A stretch of 64,000 nt of DNA from Corynebacterium riegelii (lineage in GTDB: Bacteria; Actinomycetota; Actinomycetes; Mycobacteriales; Mycobacteriaceae). Both the position numbers and the translations under genes were made by a program. Positions 27,981 through 35,942 of the stretch are shown piece by piece. The notes beneath the pieces were generated by a model that had not been told where the DNA came from, ran no database searches, and saw only the letters and a list, made by a program, of their open reading frames with translations. The stretch spans positions 620,001 through 684,000 of the forward strand of contig NZ_CP068159.1 in the NCBI RefSeq assembly GCF_016728505.1, written 5' to 3'. How positions within the stretch are numbered: position 1 is the stretch's first letter; each line of letters opens with the position of its first letter.

Positions 27981-28204
27981 AAGCGGACTCCTTCCAGTAC
28001 GCGCCGCACCCGAGTGGTGCGGCTACCGGAAGTATCACCCCGAGCCCCCTGAGCTGCTACCAGATACTCACTGAAGTGCTACCAGATAGTCACGACACTG
28101 CTACCAAATAGCCGGTCGCAACAACTACTATCTGTTTTTCTGGCAATCCTCTGGCATTTGGTGGGGGAGAGGGGTTCTGGGGGTTAGGGGGTTTAGCGCC
28201 GGGC

Positions 28205-28244
28205 AAAAGAAAAGCAGCCACGTCGCGCTTGGCGAGTGACTGCT
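28205..28244 (-). terminator. Terminator of exported-protein gene 2
   Basis: On the minus strand AGCAGTCAC … GTGGCTGCT pairs with one mismatch and is followed by TTTTCTTTTG. Confidence 0.65.
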
Positions 28245-28306
28245 AAAGGCTTGCCGTTGGCTAACTCTGTCGGCTAACTCTTGGCCAGCACTTGGCGTGT
28301 GCCGAA

Positions 28307-28768
28307 TTAGAACGGCAGCTTCAGGCCCGGAACCAGGCCGGAGTTAACAACGAATGCGATCAGAGCAAGCAGAGCAGCGGTGATGCCGGTGCCCAGCAGG
28401 ACGTCAGCGGTGGTGCCCGGTGCCCAGCCCTGAGCAGCGTCGGACTTCAGGGAGGAGATGAGCGGCTTCAGAGCCTTCTCGCGCTCTTCCGGGGTGTCCT
28501 TCTCTGCAGCCTTCTTCACCAGGCCGGTGAGCTCATCAGACTTCTTGTTCGCGTAGTCGATTGCATCCTGGTCCGAGAGCTCGGAAGACTTCTTCTTGGT
28601 CTCGCCGTCCTTGGAGGAGCCGCCCTTGTCACCCTCCTTGTCCTGCTGCTGGGAGGAGCCCTGGTTCTCGTTGGAGGAGCCGTCCTTGTTGTCCTCAGCG
28701 AAAGCCGGGGTAGCAACGAGGGACAGAGCGGTAGCTGCAGCAACTGCTGCGGTGGTGATGCGCTTCAT
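28307..28768 (-). CDS. Small exported protein, family member 2
   Basis: 153 residues from ATG 28768 (AAAGGAA upstream). Signal MKRITTAAVAAATALSLVATPAFAE is nearly identical to member 1. A longer polar linker (DGSSNENQGSSQQQDKEGDKGGSSK) and KKSSELSDQDAIDYAN precede a helical region and the shared ending SLKSDAAQGWAPGTTADVLLGTGITAALLALIAFVVN with terminal GLKLPF. Members 1 and 2 are closer to each other than to members 3 and 4. The conserved GTGI hydrophobic segment suggests membrane insertion, perhaps as an oligomer (inference). Confidence 0.82.
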   Translation of the reverse strand: MKRITTAAVAAATALSLVATPAFAEDNKDGSSNENQGSSQQQDKEGDKGGSSKDGETKKKSSELSDQDAIDYANKKSDELTGLVKKAAEKDTPEEREKALKPLISSLKSDAAQGWAPGTTADVLLGTGITAALLALIAFVVNSGLVPGLKLPF

Positions 28769-29103
28769 GTGAAGTTCCTTTCGGAGGGGATTAAACACGG
28801 AAATAAACAGTGACAGCCATCCCAACAAAGGGATTTGAAGGGGAAGCTATTTGGTCTATCGAAGCACTTATCCATTCCGTTACAACATGTTTTGACCAGC
28901 AAAAACACGGTAAAGATTATTCGCTTTGCCGTGTCGATCCTCTCCCGACCCGAGGCTTCCCGTCATAGGGCAAATCCCGGTGATAGTTGACTCATCGGTG
29001 AGCCAAGCCCCGGTCGACGTTTCCGCATAGTCGGGAGAGTCTTCCGCAACCCTTTTGGAAAAACGGGCTGTTTTTTGTTTTGGATCGGGCCACCTGGATT
29101 CTC

Positions 29104-30576
29104 TTACTCGGGTCGGGTATCAACCAGTTCTTCTGGGTCGTAGTCTTCCACCCATCCGTAGGCATCTTCTGGATCCGGGAAGGGTGGTTCAGAAAAATCG
29201 GGTTCTTTTGGCAACGGCTCCGGCAACACTGCCTTGATCGGGAAAATCAGTCCGTATTCTTCTTCCAGTGCTGCGATTTGGGCGTCGGTCTGTTCGAGGT
29301 TGTGGTGGTGGTCAAAATCGTCGAGTATTTTGTGGCCTTTGGCGTAGAACTGCGCCACTTTATTGCGACGCTGGCACACTTGCCCCAGGTTGCTCTTCCA
29401 CCGTGGGGCCTGGGCGTGGGTGTTGTGTGCGATCAAGCTATCCGGGGTGCAGGTTTCATACGTACCGTTAGTGAAAAGCCACAAGATTTCACCGGTGTCT
29501 GGGTCCGGCACGTAGAAACCACGCTTATCGGTTTTCAAGTTGTGGTGCTTTTGGCACAACGGATACAAGTTACTCGGCGTGGTTTTCCCGCCCTGGCCAA
29601 ACGGAATCCGGTGATCCAACTGACACCTCAATGACGGCACCGTGCATCCCGGGAATACACAATGGGTATGGCGAGCACACACCACGCGACGCATTGCCTC
29701 GGTCGGGGTGTAGCTATCCGTATGTGCTTGAAGTTCTGCCTCCATATCCACTTCGGTGACCTTCGCTGACGCCAACAGGTCATCGAGTGCTGCGGTTGCT
29801 TCCGGGGTTAAGGCCCCTACACCTGGCACATAGGCTGGCCCACCAGGTACACGGTCTTTCGGCACAAACACATGCAGCGTCGTTTTCGTTGGGGTGATCT
29901 CACCGGAAAGCAGTTTGACCATCGCATCGGCCATGGAGGTTTTATGCTCCCGTGCGGTGGCCAAGACGTGGTTACGCACGACCTGTGCCGTCAACGGGTT
30001 GGTCGCCAACGTGACCAGTGTTTTGACTGTGCCGGACTGTGCAGACACCTCAAACGTCACCGCATCATCAGCCGCATGTGCCTGCGCCACTCGCTGTTGG
30101 CGCCTTGTTGGTTGGTAGGCGCAGGTTGGGTCAATCCGTTTGATCATCTCCCGGATACGACGAGTAATCGTGGTGGTTTGTGGAGTGTGTTGCCCAGGCC
30201 GGGTTGGGGTAAACGTAGTAGTCAACATCTCGTCGAACTCGGCATACGCCTCATCGGTAATGTCTGGCCCAAGCTCGGCAAGCACCGTATCGATGGCACG
30301 TAAATGCTGCAGATCCATCACACGCGTCTTGGCCTGCAATGAACGCAGCTTCGGTAAGTGCTGTAGACGTGCATGGGAAAAGATCGCTTGCTCAACCGAG
30401 CTTTTCGCCCAGCCGGTTGCTTCCCTCATGGCCACCACAGTCACGTCGAAGTCATCAACACTTGCCCCAGGTGTGGCGAAGCGGCCGAAGGCATTCCAGT
30501 AAATATCGCGAATACCTTGACTGAACGTGCTTAGTGGATCTTCTGGTCGCTGTGTGCGGAAGTATGGTTCGCCCAC
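29104..30576 (-). CDS. HNH endonuclease of the actinobacterial DUF222-type
   Basis: 490 residues. A long N-terminal helical region of DUF222 character (DDFDVTVVAMREATGWAKSSVEQAIFSHARLQHLPKLRSL) is followed by an HNH module: CVFPGCTVPSLRCQLDHRIPFGQGGKTTPSNLYPLCQKHHNLKTDKRGF, in which two Cys-x-x-Cys-like zinc ligand pairs, the DH of the catalytic strand and the HH pair can be seen. These genes are abundant, often multicopy, in actinobacteria; some behave like mobile elements and none has a firm role. The acidic, Pro-rich C-terminus is non-conserved. ATG 30576. Confidence 0.88.
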   Translation of the reverse strand: MGEPYFRTQRPEDPLSTFSQGIRDIYWNAFGRFATPGASVDDFDVTVVAMREATGWAKSSVEQAIFSHARLQHLPKLRSLQAKTRVMDLQHLRAIDTVLAELGPDITDEAYAEFDEMLTTTFTPTRPGQHTPQTTTITRRIREMIKRIDPTCAYQPTRRQQRVAQAHAADDAVTFEVSAQSGTVKTLVTLATNPLTAQVVRNHVLATAREHKTSMADAMVKLLSGEITPTKTTLHVFVPKDRVPGGPAYVPGVGALTPEATAALDDLLASAKVTEVDMEAELQAHTDSYTPTEAMRRVVCARHTHCVFPGCTVPSLRCQLDHRIPFGQGGKTTPSNLYPLCQKHHNLKTDKRGFYVPDPDTGEILWLFTNGTYETCTPDSLIAHNTHAQAPRWKSNLGQVCQRRNKVAQFYAKGHKILDDFDHHHNLEQTDAQIAALEEEYGLIFPIKAVLPEPLPKEPDFSEPPFPDPEDAYGWVEDYDPEELVDTRPE

Positions 30577-30754
30577 GGTCTACCCCCAGTGTTATGTTCC
30601 CGTTGTTCCCGTTGTTTTGTACCCCTAATTATACACGCCTACCTGTTCTATGCGCAAGGGCTAAACCAGCATTTATTGCACTATTTCCGCATGCTCATTC
30701 ACCACACATGCTGGCGGTTGCATTCAGTATAGACCCCTACCTCTACACGCCCTT

Positions 30755-30774
30755 GCCGTCGATAAGAAAATGCC
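30755..30774 (+). repeat. Dispersed word, intergenic variant
   Basis: GCCGTCGATAAGAAAATGCC, upstream of the HNH endonuclease gene; the C of AAGC is missing and the GCC arm is kept. Confidence 0.4.
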
Positions 30775-30813
30775 AAACGGGCGTTCGAGAAGCGCTCTAC
30801 ATTTCACCTGTAG

Positions 30814-30854
30814 AGCAAAAACCCGCGCACTCCCGAGGGGGAAGTGAGCGGGTT
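30814..30854 (-). terminator. Terminator of exported-protein gene 3
   Basis: AACCCGC (30820-30826) pairs with GCGGGTT (30848-30854), inner CACT/AGTG; T-run on the minus strand. Confidence 0.8.
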
Positions 30855-30875
30855 ATAAGCTCTTAGACGGTGAGC

Positions 30876-31268
30876 TTAGAACTGCACGCCCGGGATCAGG
30901 CCCTGCTGTGCCGCGAACGCACCGCCACCGATCAGAGCAAGCAAGAGCGCGACGATGCCGGTGCCCCAGATCAGATCATGGGTGGTGCCGATCTTCCAGT
31001 CGCGTGCCGTATCGTTCTTGATTGAGGAACTGACGTCATTCTTGATCTGGCCACTGTTCGAAGAATTGACGTAAGGCTGGGAGAAACCCGTGCCCTTTTG
31101 CTTCTCTTCCTTCTCGATGGCCTTACGGTGATGCTCGTCTACTTCGGCTTGGGTGATTTCAGATGAGCTCTTCGTCGAGGAATTCTTATCCTCGGCAGCC
31201 TGTGCGGGCATCGCAATGAGGGATAGGGCAGTAACAGTTGCGAGGGATGCGACAGTAAAACGCTTCAT
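30876..31268 (-). CDS. Small exported protein, family member 3
   Basis: 130 residues from ATG 31268 (GGAGATC upstream). Signal MKRFTVASLATVTALSLIAMPAQAAE, a Ser-rich segment containing KSSSEITQAEVDEHHRKAIEKEEKQ, then IKNDTARDWKIGTTHDLIWGTGIVALLLALIGGGAFAAQQGLIPGVQF. The hydrophobic C-terminus and the GTT-D-x-x-x-GTGI pattern place it in the same family as members 1, 2 and 4. It is closest to member 4 (shared QGLIPGVQ ending). Its terminator resembles that of member 4 almost base for base, pointing to tandem duplication. Confidence 0.82.
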   Translation of the reverse strand: MKRFTVASLATVTALSLIAMPAQAAEDKNSSTKSSSEITQAEVDEHHRKAIEKEEKQKGTGFSQPYVNSSNSGQIKNDVSSSIKNDTARDWKIGTTHDLIWGTGIVALLLALIGGGAFAAQQGLIPGVQF

Positions 31269-31382
31269 GGGGATCTCCTTCAAGTGAACGTTGGAAGCTC
31301 TCAACGGTCTGTGACCCACAACATAAATGCGGGTCCACGACCTCGCAACAGATACGAACCCAAGCGGAGTACCAAGAGAAGC

Positions 31383-31420
31383 GAAAACCCGCCCATCCCA
31401 AGCAGGGAAGTGAGCGGGTT
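31383..31420 (-). terminator. Terminator of exported-protein gene 4
   Basis: AACCCGC … GCGGGTT with flanking AAAA; nearly the same stem as the terminator at 30814-30854. Confidence 0.8.
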
Positions 31421-31444
31421 AAAAACAGTGCTTAGACTGTGTGT

Positions 31445-31822
31445 TTAGAGCTGAACGCCCGGGATCAGGCCCTGGTACGCAGCTGCGCCGCCGATCAGGG
31501 CGAGCAGGAGGGCGGTGATACCCGTGCCAAGGAGGATGTCGAAAGTGGTGCCGACCTTGTAGCCGTTGGCTGCGTCATTGCGCAGGGAGCTGTCGAGAAC
31601 AGAAGTGTCGTCACCCTTCTCGTAGTTCTTCAGGATGCTCCGCATGGAAGGGGTGAGACCAGCGCCTTTGTTGGCGCTATCCTTCAGAATGCCACCCCAG
31701 ATGTAACCGATGGCGTACGGATCAGAAACCTCGGAGGACTTCTTCTCAGCAGCCTGTGCAGGCATTGCAACGAGGGACAGCGCGGTAGCGGCAGCAATAG
31801 AAGCAGCGGTGAAACGCTTCAT
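31445..31822 (-). CDS. Small exported protein, family member 4
   Basis: 125 residues from ATG 31822. Signal MKRFTAASIAAATALSLVAMPAQAAE, short KKSSEVSDPYAIGYIW, then a helical region and SSLRNDAANGYKVGTTFDILLGTGITALLLALIGGAAAYQGLIPGVQL. The KSSE-like motif just after the signal and the GTGI hydrophobic end are common to all four members. First gene of the cluster in transcription order; members 4 and 3 are separated only by a terminator and a promoter region. Function unknown. Confidence 0.82.
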   Translation of the reverse strand: MKRFTAASIAAATALSLVAMPAQAAEKKSSEVSDPYAIGYIWGGILKDSANKGAGLTPSMRSILKNYEKGDDTSVLDSSLRNDAANGYKVGTTFDILLGTGITALLLALIGGAAAYQGLIPGVQL

Positions 31823-31933
31823 GGGGAAACTCCTTGAGGTGAACGTATGGGAACCTGTCAGCGAACTGACCCCACACAACTTAAACTCTCAACTATTTCC
31901 GCGCAACCAATAGATTCACACAACCAAACCCCA

Positions 31934-32272
31934 CTAAAACACCCAGTTCACCAGCACAACGTAGAGGAAGGTGCCGGTGAAGATGGAGAGTGCGAGGGAG
32001 CGTCGATAAGCATGAAGCCCCAGGGTGACCGCTGCGGCAAGGAGGGAGGCCGTAACGCCGCCGGGCGCATCGGTGGCTCCGGCGATAGAGTAGACAACCA
32101 GCACCGTCATTACGCTGACGGGCATGATCACCCCGAGGAACTCGAGGAGGGGGCTGCCGCGGAGGAGGCGTCGGAAAAGGAAGGGGGCTGCGCGCAGGGC
32201 GACCGTGACAACGGCCACGGGGAGCAGCACCGCCCACACCATGGTCAGGGTTACACCGGTTGGAAGTCCCAT
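31934..32272 (-). CDS. brnE: AzlD-type branched-chain amino acid exporter, small subunit
   Basis: 112 residues with four hydrophobic segments; VTVALRAAPFLFRRLLRGSPLLEFLGVIMP is the AzlD signature. In C. glutamicum BrnE works with BrnF to export Ile, Leu, Val and Met. ATG 32272 overlaps the brnF stop (TAATG). A dispersed-word copy is read in frame near YRRSLAL in the C-terminal half. Gene name rests on the pair's organisation and family membership. Confidence 0.85.
   Translation of the reverse strand: MGLPTGVTLTMVWAVLLPVAVVTVALRAAPFLFRRLLRGSPLLEFLGVIMPVSVMTVLVVYSIAGATDAPGGVTASLLAAAVTLGLHAYRRSLALSIFTGTFLYVVLVNWVF
32000..32021 (+). repeat. Dispersed word inside brnE
   Basis: GCGTCGATAAGC followed by ATGAAGCCCC; antisense to brnE, coding in the HAYRRSLAL region. 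Confidence 0.65.
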
Positions 32273-32982
32273 TAGATTGTGTGGGTCAGTTTGGCGTCTA
32301 GACGCGGGCGCCAGAAACGCACCAGCATAAGGACGAACAGGGCGGTCAGGGCAACAATCAACATCTGGCCAGGCGCGATCAGCCAAGCGACAAGGCCGAA
32401 GATCAGGGCGATGGCCACCGCACCGATGTCACGCATGGACTTGAACGCCTCATACGCCAGCACGATGAACAGGGCGGTCAGCGCGAACTCCATGCCTTTG
32501 AGATCCGGCGGGATCAACGCGCCCGCGAGCGCACCGACGATGCCGGAGCCGACCCAGAACGCTTGGGCGGCAATCTGGATGGTCATCACGCGCGGCCCGC
32601 TGAGCTTCGTGCCCTTCGGCAGGGCGGAGACGACCGCGTAGGACTCATCAGTCAGCGCATACGTGCCGTACAGCCGGCCGATGGGGGAGCGGACCTTCTC
32701 AAGCGGGTAGGTCAGACCGTAGAAAATGTGGCGGAAGTTCACCATGAATCCGGTCAGCGCCGCCGAGGCCGGGCCCACACCGGTGAGCACCATGTTTAGC
32801 GCCACGAACTCCATCGAGCCCGCGTAGATGACAAAAGAGAAAATCGGGGTCCACCACCAGGCGAAACCCGTTTGCGTCATCAGCACGCCAAACGCCAGGC
32901 CAAGCGGGATCAGGCCGAGACCGACCAGCCAGATGTCCTTTATGCCTTTGCGGATTTCCGCGGATGTTTCACGTGAAACCAT
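32272..32982 (-). CDS. brnF: AzlC-type branched-chain amino acid exporter, large subunit
   Basis: 236 residues, about seven helices. AzlC hallmarks are LGLIPLGLAFGVLMTQTGFAWWWTPIFSFVIYAGSMEFVAL and NFRHIFYGLTYPLE…TDESYAV. Together with BrnE it exports branched-chain amino acids and methionine, protecting against peptide-derived excess. ATG 32982 overlaps the parS at 32965-32980, which encodes residues 2-6 (VSRET). It starts four bases after the yqgE stop, so it is probably cotranscribed with pcnA-yqgE. An Lrp-type regulator, usual partner in C. glutamicum, is not next to it here. Confidence 0.87.
   Translation of the reverse strand: MVSRETSAEIRKGIKDIWLVGLGLIPLGLAFGVLMTQTGFAWWWTPIFSFVIYAGSMEFVALNMVLTGVGPASAALTGFMVNFRHIFYGLTYPLEKVRSPIGRLYGTYALTDESYAVVSALPKGTKLSGPRVMTIQIAAQAFWVGSGIVGALAGALIPPDLKGMEFALTALFIVLAYEAFKSMRDIGAVAIALIFGLVAWLIAPGQMLIVALTALFVLMLVRFWRPRLDAKLTHTI
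32965..32980. other. parS site 4 (brnF start)
   Basis: TGTTTCACGTGAAACC; one terminal mismatch, overlapping the first codons of brnF. Confidence 0.82.
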
Positions 32983-32985
32983 GAG

Positions 32986-33594
32986 TTAGTTGTCTTCAAG
33001 GTTGGTGGGGAAAGTTGCGAACAAGGGCAAGGGCATTGCTTGTCGACGCATCACGTCACCCCACAAATCCGCCCTCGCCGGCGCAACAACGTCACCAGGC
33101 AACGCAGGCGCAATGAACCAATCACCGCGCTCGATCTCCTCTTCCAACTGGCCCGTGTCCCACCCGGCGTAACCGGCGAACACGCGGATGCCCTCAAGGT
33201 CATCGGCCAGCAGTGTCGGGTCCGCGCCAAGGTCAATATGCACGAGTTTGTTGGCTAGGCGCGTGTAGTGCGGCGCGTTCTCAATATCCACACCATTCTT
33301 GGTCACGCCAACCGCCACGGCAGCCTGCGGCATGACCGGCCCACCGATGTAGAGCGCCTGCGGGGAAGCGGCCAGATCCGCCCACGCGGGCATGACGTTG
33401 AACAACGCCGTGTCACTGCGGCGGTTCAGGATGATGCCCACGGTGCCGTCCACGTCACGCTCCAACACCAGCACCACGGTGCGCGCAAACTCCGGCGAGT
33501 ACATCCCCGGTGCGGCAACCAGCAACATGCCGGGCGCGACCTCTTCGCGCTCTAACGCGTTGAACAACCTGTCAGCGTAGAAGTACTCAGGCAC
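32986..33594 (-). CDS. YqgE/AlgH family protein
   Basis: 202 residues from GTG 33594, preceded by GGGAGGAGGAG. Conserved features: GMLLVAAPGMYSPEFARTVVLVLERDVDGTVGIILNRRSD, LYIGGPVMPQAAVAVG and RVFAGYAGWDTGQLEEEIERGDWFIAPA. YqgE proteins are widespread, with no settled function. The start lies within the last codons of pcnA, so the two are coupled; the upstream frame to 33648 lies wholly within pcnA. A dispersed-word-like TGCTTGTCGACGC (33037) is near its 3' end. Confidence 0.88.
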   Translation of the reverse strand: MPEYFYADRLFNALEREEVAPGMLLVAAPGMYSPEFARTVVLVLERDVDGTVGIILNRRSDTALFNVMPAWADLAASPQALYIGGPVMPQAAVAVGVTKNGVDIENAPHYTRLANKLVHIDLGADPTLLADDLEGIRVFAGYAGWDTGQLEEEIERGDWFIAPALPGDVVAPARADLWGDVMRRQAMPLPLFATFPTNLEDN

Positions 33595-35068
33595 GCTGCT
33601 CCTCCTCCCACCACGCCTTGAGCGCGGCAACCGCCTCGTCGTGCTCAAGCTCGCCGCGCTCTAGGCGCAGGTCCTTCATAAACTTCCAGGCGCGGCCAAC
33701 GTCCGGGCCGGGCTTGAGGTCCAGGATCTGCATGATCTGGTTGCCGTCTAAGTCCGGGCGTACGCGCGCCAGGTCCTCCTTGGCGGCCAGCTCCGCAATG
33801 CGGTCCTCCAGATTGTTATAGGTGCGCTGCAGGCGCGCCGCCTTCCTGGGGTTGCGCGTGGTGCAATCCGCGCGCACCAGCTTGTTCAGGCGGGGGAGCA
33901 GCTCGCCGGCGTCCGTGACGTAGCGGCGCACCGCCGAATCCGTCCACTGGCCCTCACCAAACCCGTAGAAACGCATGTGCAGGTACACCAGCTGACCAAT
34001 GTCCTCAATCATGTGCTTCGGATACTTCAACGCACGCAAACGCTTGCGCGCCAGCTTCGCGCCAACCACCTCGTGGTGGTGGAAGCTCACGCCGCCGCCT
34101 TCCTTCACCGCACGCGTATCCGGCTTGCCAATATCATGCAGCAGCGCCGCCCAACGCAGCTTCAGATCCGGCTCTTCCTCCGGGTCCTCCAGCTCAACGG
34201 CTTGGCGAAGCACCGTCAACGAGTGTCGGTACACATCCTTATGCTGCATGTGCTCGTCCTGCTCCAACTGCAGCGCCGGCACCTCCGGCAGCACGTAATC
34301 CGCAAGACCGGTCTGCACCAGCAGATCCATGCCCTCCCACGGAGCCGCACCCGCCATGAGCTTGTTCAGCTCCGCCTGGATACGCTCCACCGTGATGCGC
34401 TCAATCTCACTAGCCATGTCCCGCATCGCATCAAACACGCGGGGTGCCACCTCAAACCCAAGCTGGGAAACAAAGCGGGCAGCGCGCAGCATGCGCAACG
34501 GGTCATCCCTGAAGGACACTTCCGGTGCCTGCGGCGTATCCAGCTTGCGCGCCAACACATCTTCAAGGCCGCCGCAGGGATCGTGGAATTGGGGGTTCAA
34601 CGTGGCGTCGACAAGCAAAAGCTCCACTGCCATCGCATTGCACGCAAAGTCGCGGCGGACCAGGTCACCCTCGATCGTGTCGCCGAACGTGACCTCCGGG
34701 TTGCGGCTCACACCGTCATAGAGATCCGCGCGGAAGGTGGTGATCTCCACCTGCACACCGCGCTTGACCGTGCTCACCGTGCCAAAATCAATGCCCGTAT
34801 CCCACGTCTTCTCACCCCACACCTCAAGGATCTCCTTGATCACCTCAGGGCGGGCAGAGGTAGTAAAGTCCAGGTCATTGCCGGTTTTGCCCAGCATGGC
34901 ATCACGCACCGGGCCGCCGACAAGATATAAGGACTCACCGCGCTCGGCGAAAGCAGCGGCAAGCGGCTGCAAGATCTCGGCGTGCTCCTGCACCCCAGAC
35001 TGCAACCGCCCCATCACTACCGCCACGGCGTTCGGGTCTTGCGCATCGGGCAGGTCAAAAACACTCAC
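33587..35068 (-). CDS. pcnA: CCA tRNA nucleotidyltransferase / poly(A) polymerase family, HD domain
   Basis: 493 residues. Nucleotidyltransferase core: LYLVGGPVRDAMLGKTGNDLDFTTSARPE (GGxxRD and DxD-like), VRRDFACNAMA; then FRDDPLRMLRAARFVSQLGF. The C-terminal HD domain has LLHDIGKPDTR and FHHHEVVGAK. It repairs or builds the 3' CCA of tRNAs. GTG 35068 (VSVFDLP) is the likely start; the longer frame to 35365 is antisense to the NUDIX gene. Divergent from the NUDIX gene as in mycobacteria (Rv3907c/Rv3908). An in-frame dispersed word encodes LLLVDAT. Confidence 0.92.
   Translation of the reverse strand: MSVFDLPDAQDPNAVAVVMGRLQSGVQEHAEILQPLAAAFAERGESLYLVGGPVRDAMLGKTGNDLDFTTSARPEVIKEILEVWGEKTWDTGIDFGTVSTVKRGVQVEITTFRADLYDGVSRNPEVTFGDTIEGDLVRRDFACNAMAVELLLVDATLNPQFHDPCGGLEDVLARKLDTPQAPEVSFRDDPLRMLRAARFVSQLGFEVAPRVFDAMRDMASEIERITVERIQAELNKLMAGAAPWEGMDLLVQTGLADYVLPEVPALQLEQDEHMQHKDVYRHSLTVLRQAVELEDPEEEPDLKLRWAALLHDIGKPDTRAVKEGGGVSFHHHEVVGAKLARKRLRALKYPKHMIEDIGQLVYLHMRFYGFGEGQWTDSAVRRYVTDAGELLPRLNKLVRADCTTRNPRKAARLQRTYNNLEDRIAELAAKEDLARVRPDLDGNQIMQILDLKPGPDVGRAWKFMKDLRLERGELEHDEAVAALKAWWEEEQRA
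34604..34622 (+). repeat. Dispersed word inside pcnA
   Basis: GGCGTCGACAAGC followed by AAAAGC, antisense to pcnA; encodes LLLVDAT on the coding strand. Confidence 0.7.
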
Positions 35069-35117
35069 CCGTGACACGATACCCGCGTAACCCGCAATAC
35101 CAGATACGATAAGGCGA

Positions 35118-35942
35118 ATGACTGACAACACCCGCGCGCGGCAATCCCAAACCGGCGCTTCGGCCCCTCGGGATGGTTCCCAAGGTGGGCAGAAGCGTCG
35201 GCGTCGTCGCGGCCGGGGCAAGGGCCGCTCCAAGCAGGGCTCGAACGGCCAGCAACAGGGCTCGAAACAGGGCCAGCAGCACGACAATTCCGAGGGCGGC
35301 AAGCCGAACAATCCGAACCGCAGGCGTCGCCGCGGGGGGCAGAATAATAAAGCCCACCGGAACAACCGGGGCGGGAGGCGTCGTTCAAGCGCGGATCAGC
35401 GCAAGCGCGCGCAGTATCAGGACCGCTACGACTCCTCCATTCCTACGCGCGACGAGACCTCTGCAGGCGGCCTGGTGGTTTCCGGCATGGCTGAGGCCGT
35501 GGATAAGGGCGGCAATGTGGACCTGAGCAAGATCTACGCGGCGCTGATTGGTCGCCTGGATCGCCGCGGCCGTCTGCTGTGGTCCATGCCCAAGGGCCAC
35601 GTTGAGGATGATGAGCACCAGTGGAAGACCGCGGAGCGTGAGGTGTGGGAGGAAACCGGTATTTACGGTGAGGCCTTTGACACGCTGGGCACCATTGATT
35701 ACTGGTTTGTCTCGGACGGGGTGCGCATTCACAAGACCGTGCACCACAACTTGCTGCGCTACGTGGACGGGGATCTCAATGATGAGGACCCGGAGGTCAC
35801 CGAGGTCACGTGGGTGCCTATGAGCGAGCTCATCGAGCGCCTCGCGTACGCGGATGAGCGCAAGTTGGCCCGCATTGCGGTGGATCGTATGCCCGAATTG
35901 GCACGAAAGGAACGCACCTCCGGAAGGGCCACCCCGCGATGA
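35118..35942 (+). CDS. NUDIX hydrolase with basic N-terminal tail (MutT4-like)
   Basis: 274 residues. The first ~95 are extremely Arg/Lys/Gln/Asn-rich and low complexity (runs such as KRRRRRGRGKGRSK), likely disordered and nucleic-acid binding. The NUDIX box is complete: GHVEDDEHQWKTAEREVWEETGI. The position matches mycobacterial mutT4 (Rv3908) between pcnA and Rv3909-type genes. Substrate unknown; nucleotide or RNA-cap pyrophosphatase activity is plausible. TACGAT near 35103 may be its -10 box. ATG 35118; stop overlaps the next ATG. Confidence 0.88.
   Translation: MTDNTRARQSQTGASAPRDGSQGGQKRRRRRGRGKGRSKQGSNGQQQGSKQGQQHDNSEGGKPNNPNRRRRRGGQNNKAHRNNRGGRRRSSADQRKRAQYQDRYDSSIPTRDETSAGGLVVSGMAEAVDKGGNVDLSKIYAALIGRLDRRGRLLWSMPKGHVEDDEHQWKTAEREVWEETGIYGEAFDTLGTIDYWFVSDGVRIHKTVHHNLLRYVDGDLNDEDPEVTEVTWVPMSELIERLAYADERKLARIAVDRMPELARKERTSGRATPR

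Larger units (their letters stand above)
25499..28106 (-). mobile_element. IS21-family insertion sequence
   Basis: 2.6-kb element with istA and istB and multiple terminal repeats. At the left end TGGTAGCG recurs every 22 bases (25499, 25521, 25543 as CGGTAGCG); the right end shows the same 22-base spacing in inverted orientation, ending TGCTACCA at 28106. Three 22-base repeats per end are the transposase-binding arrays typical of IS21. No clear target duplication is visible. It separates exported-protein genes 1 and 2. Confidence 0.88.
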
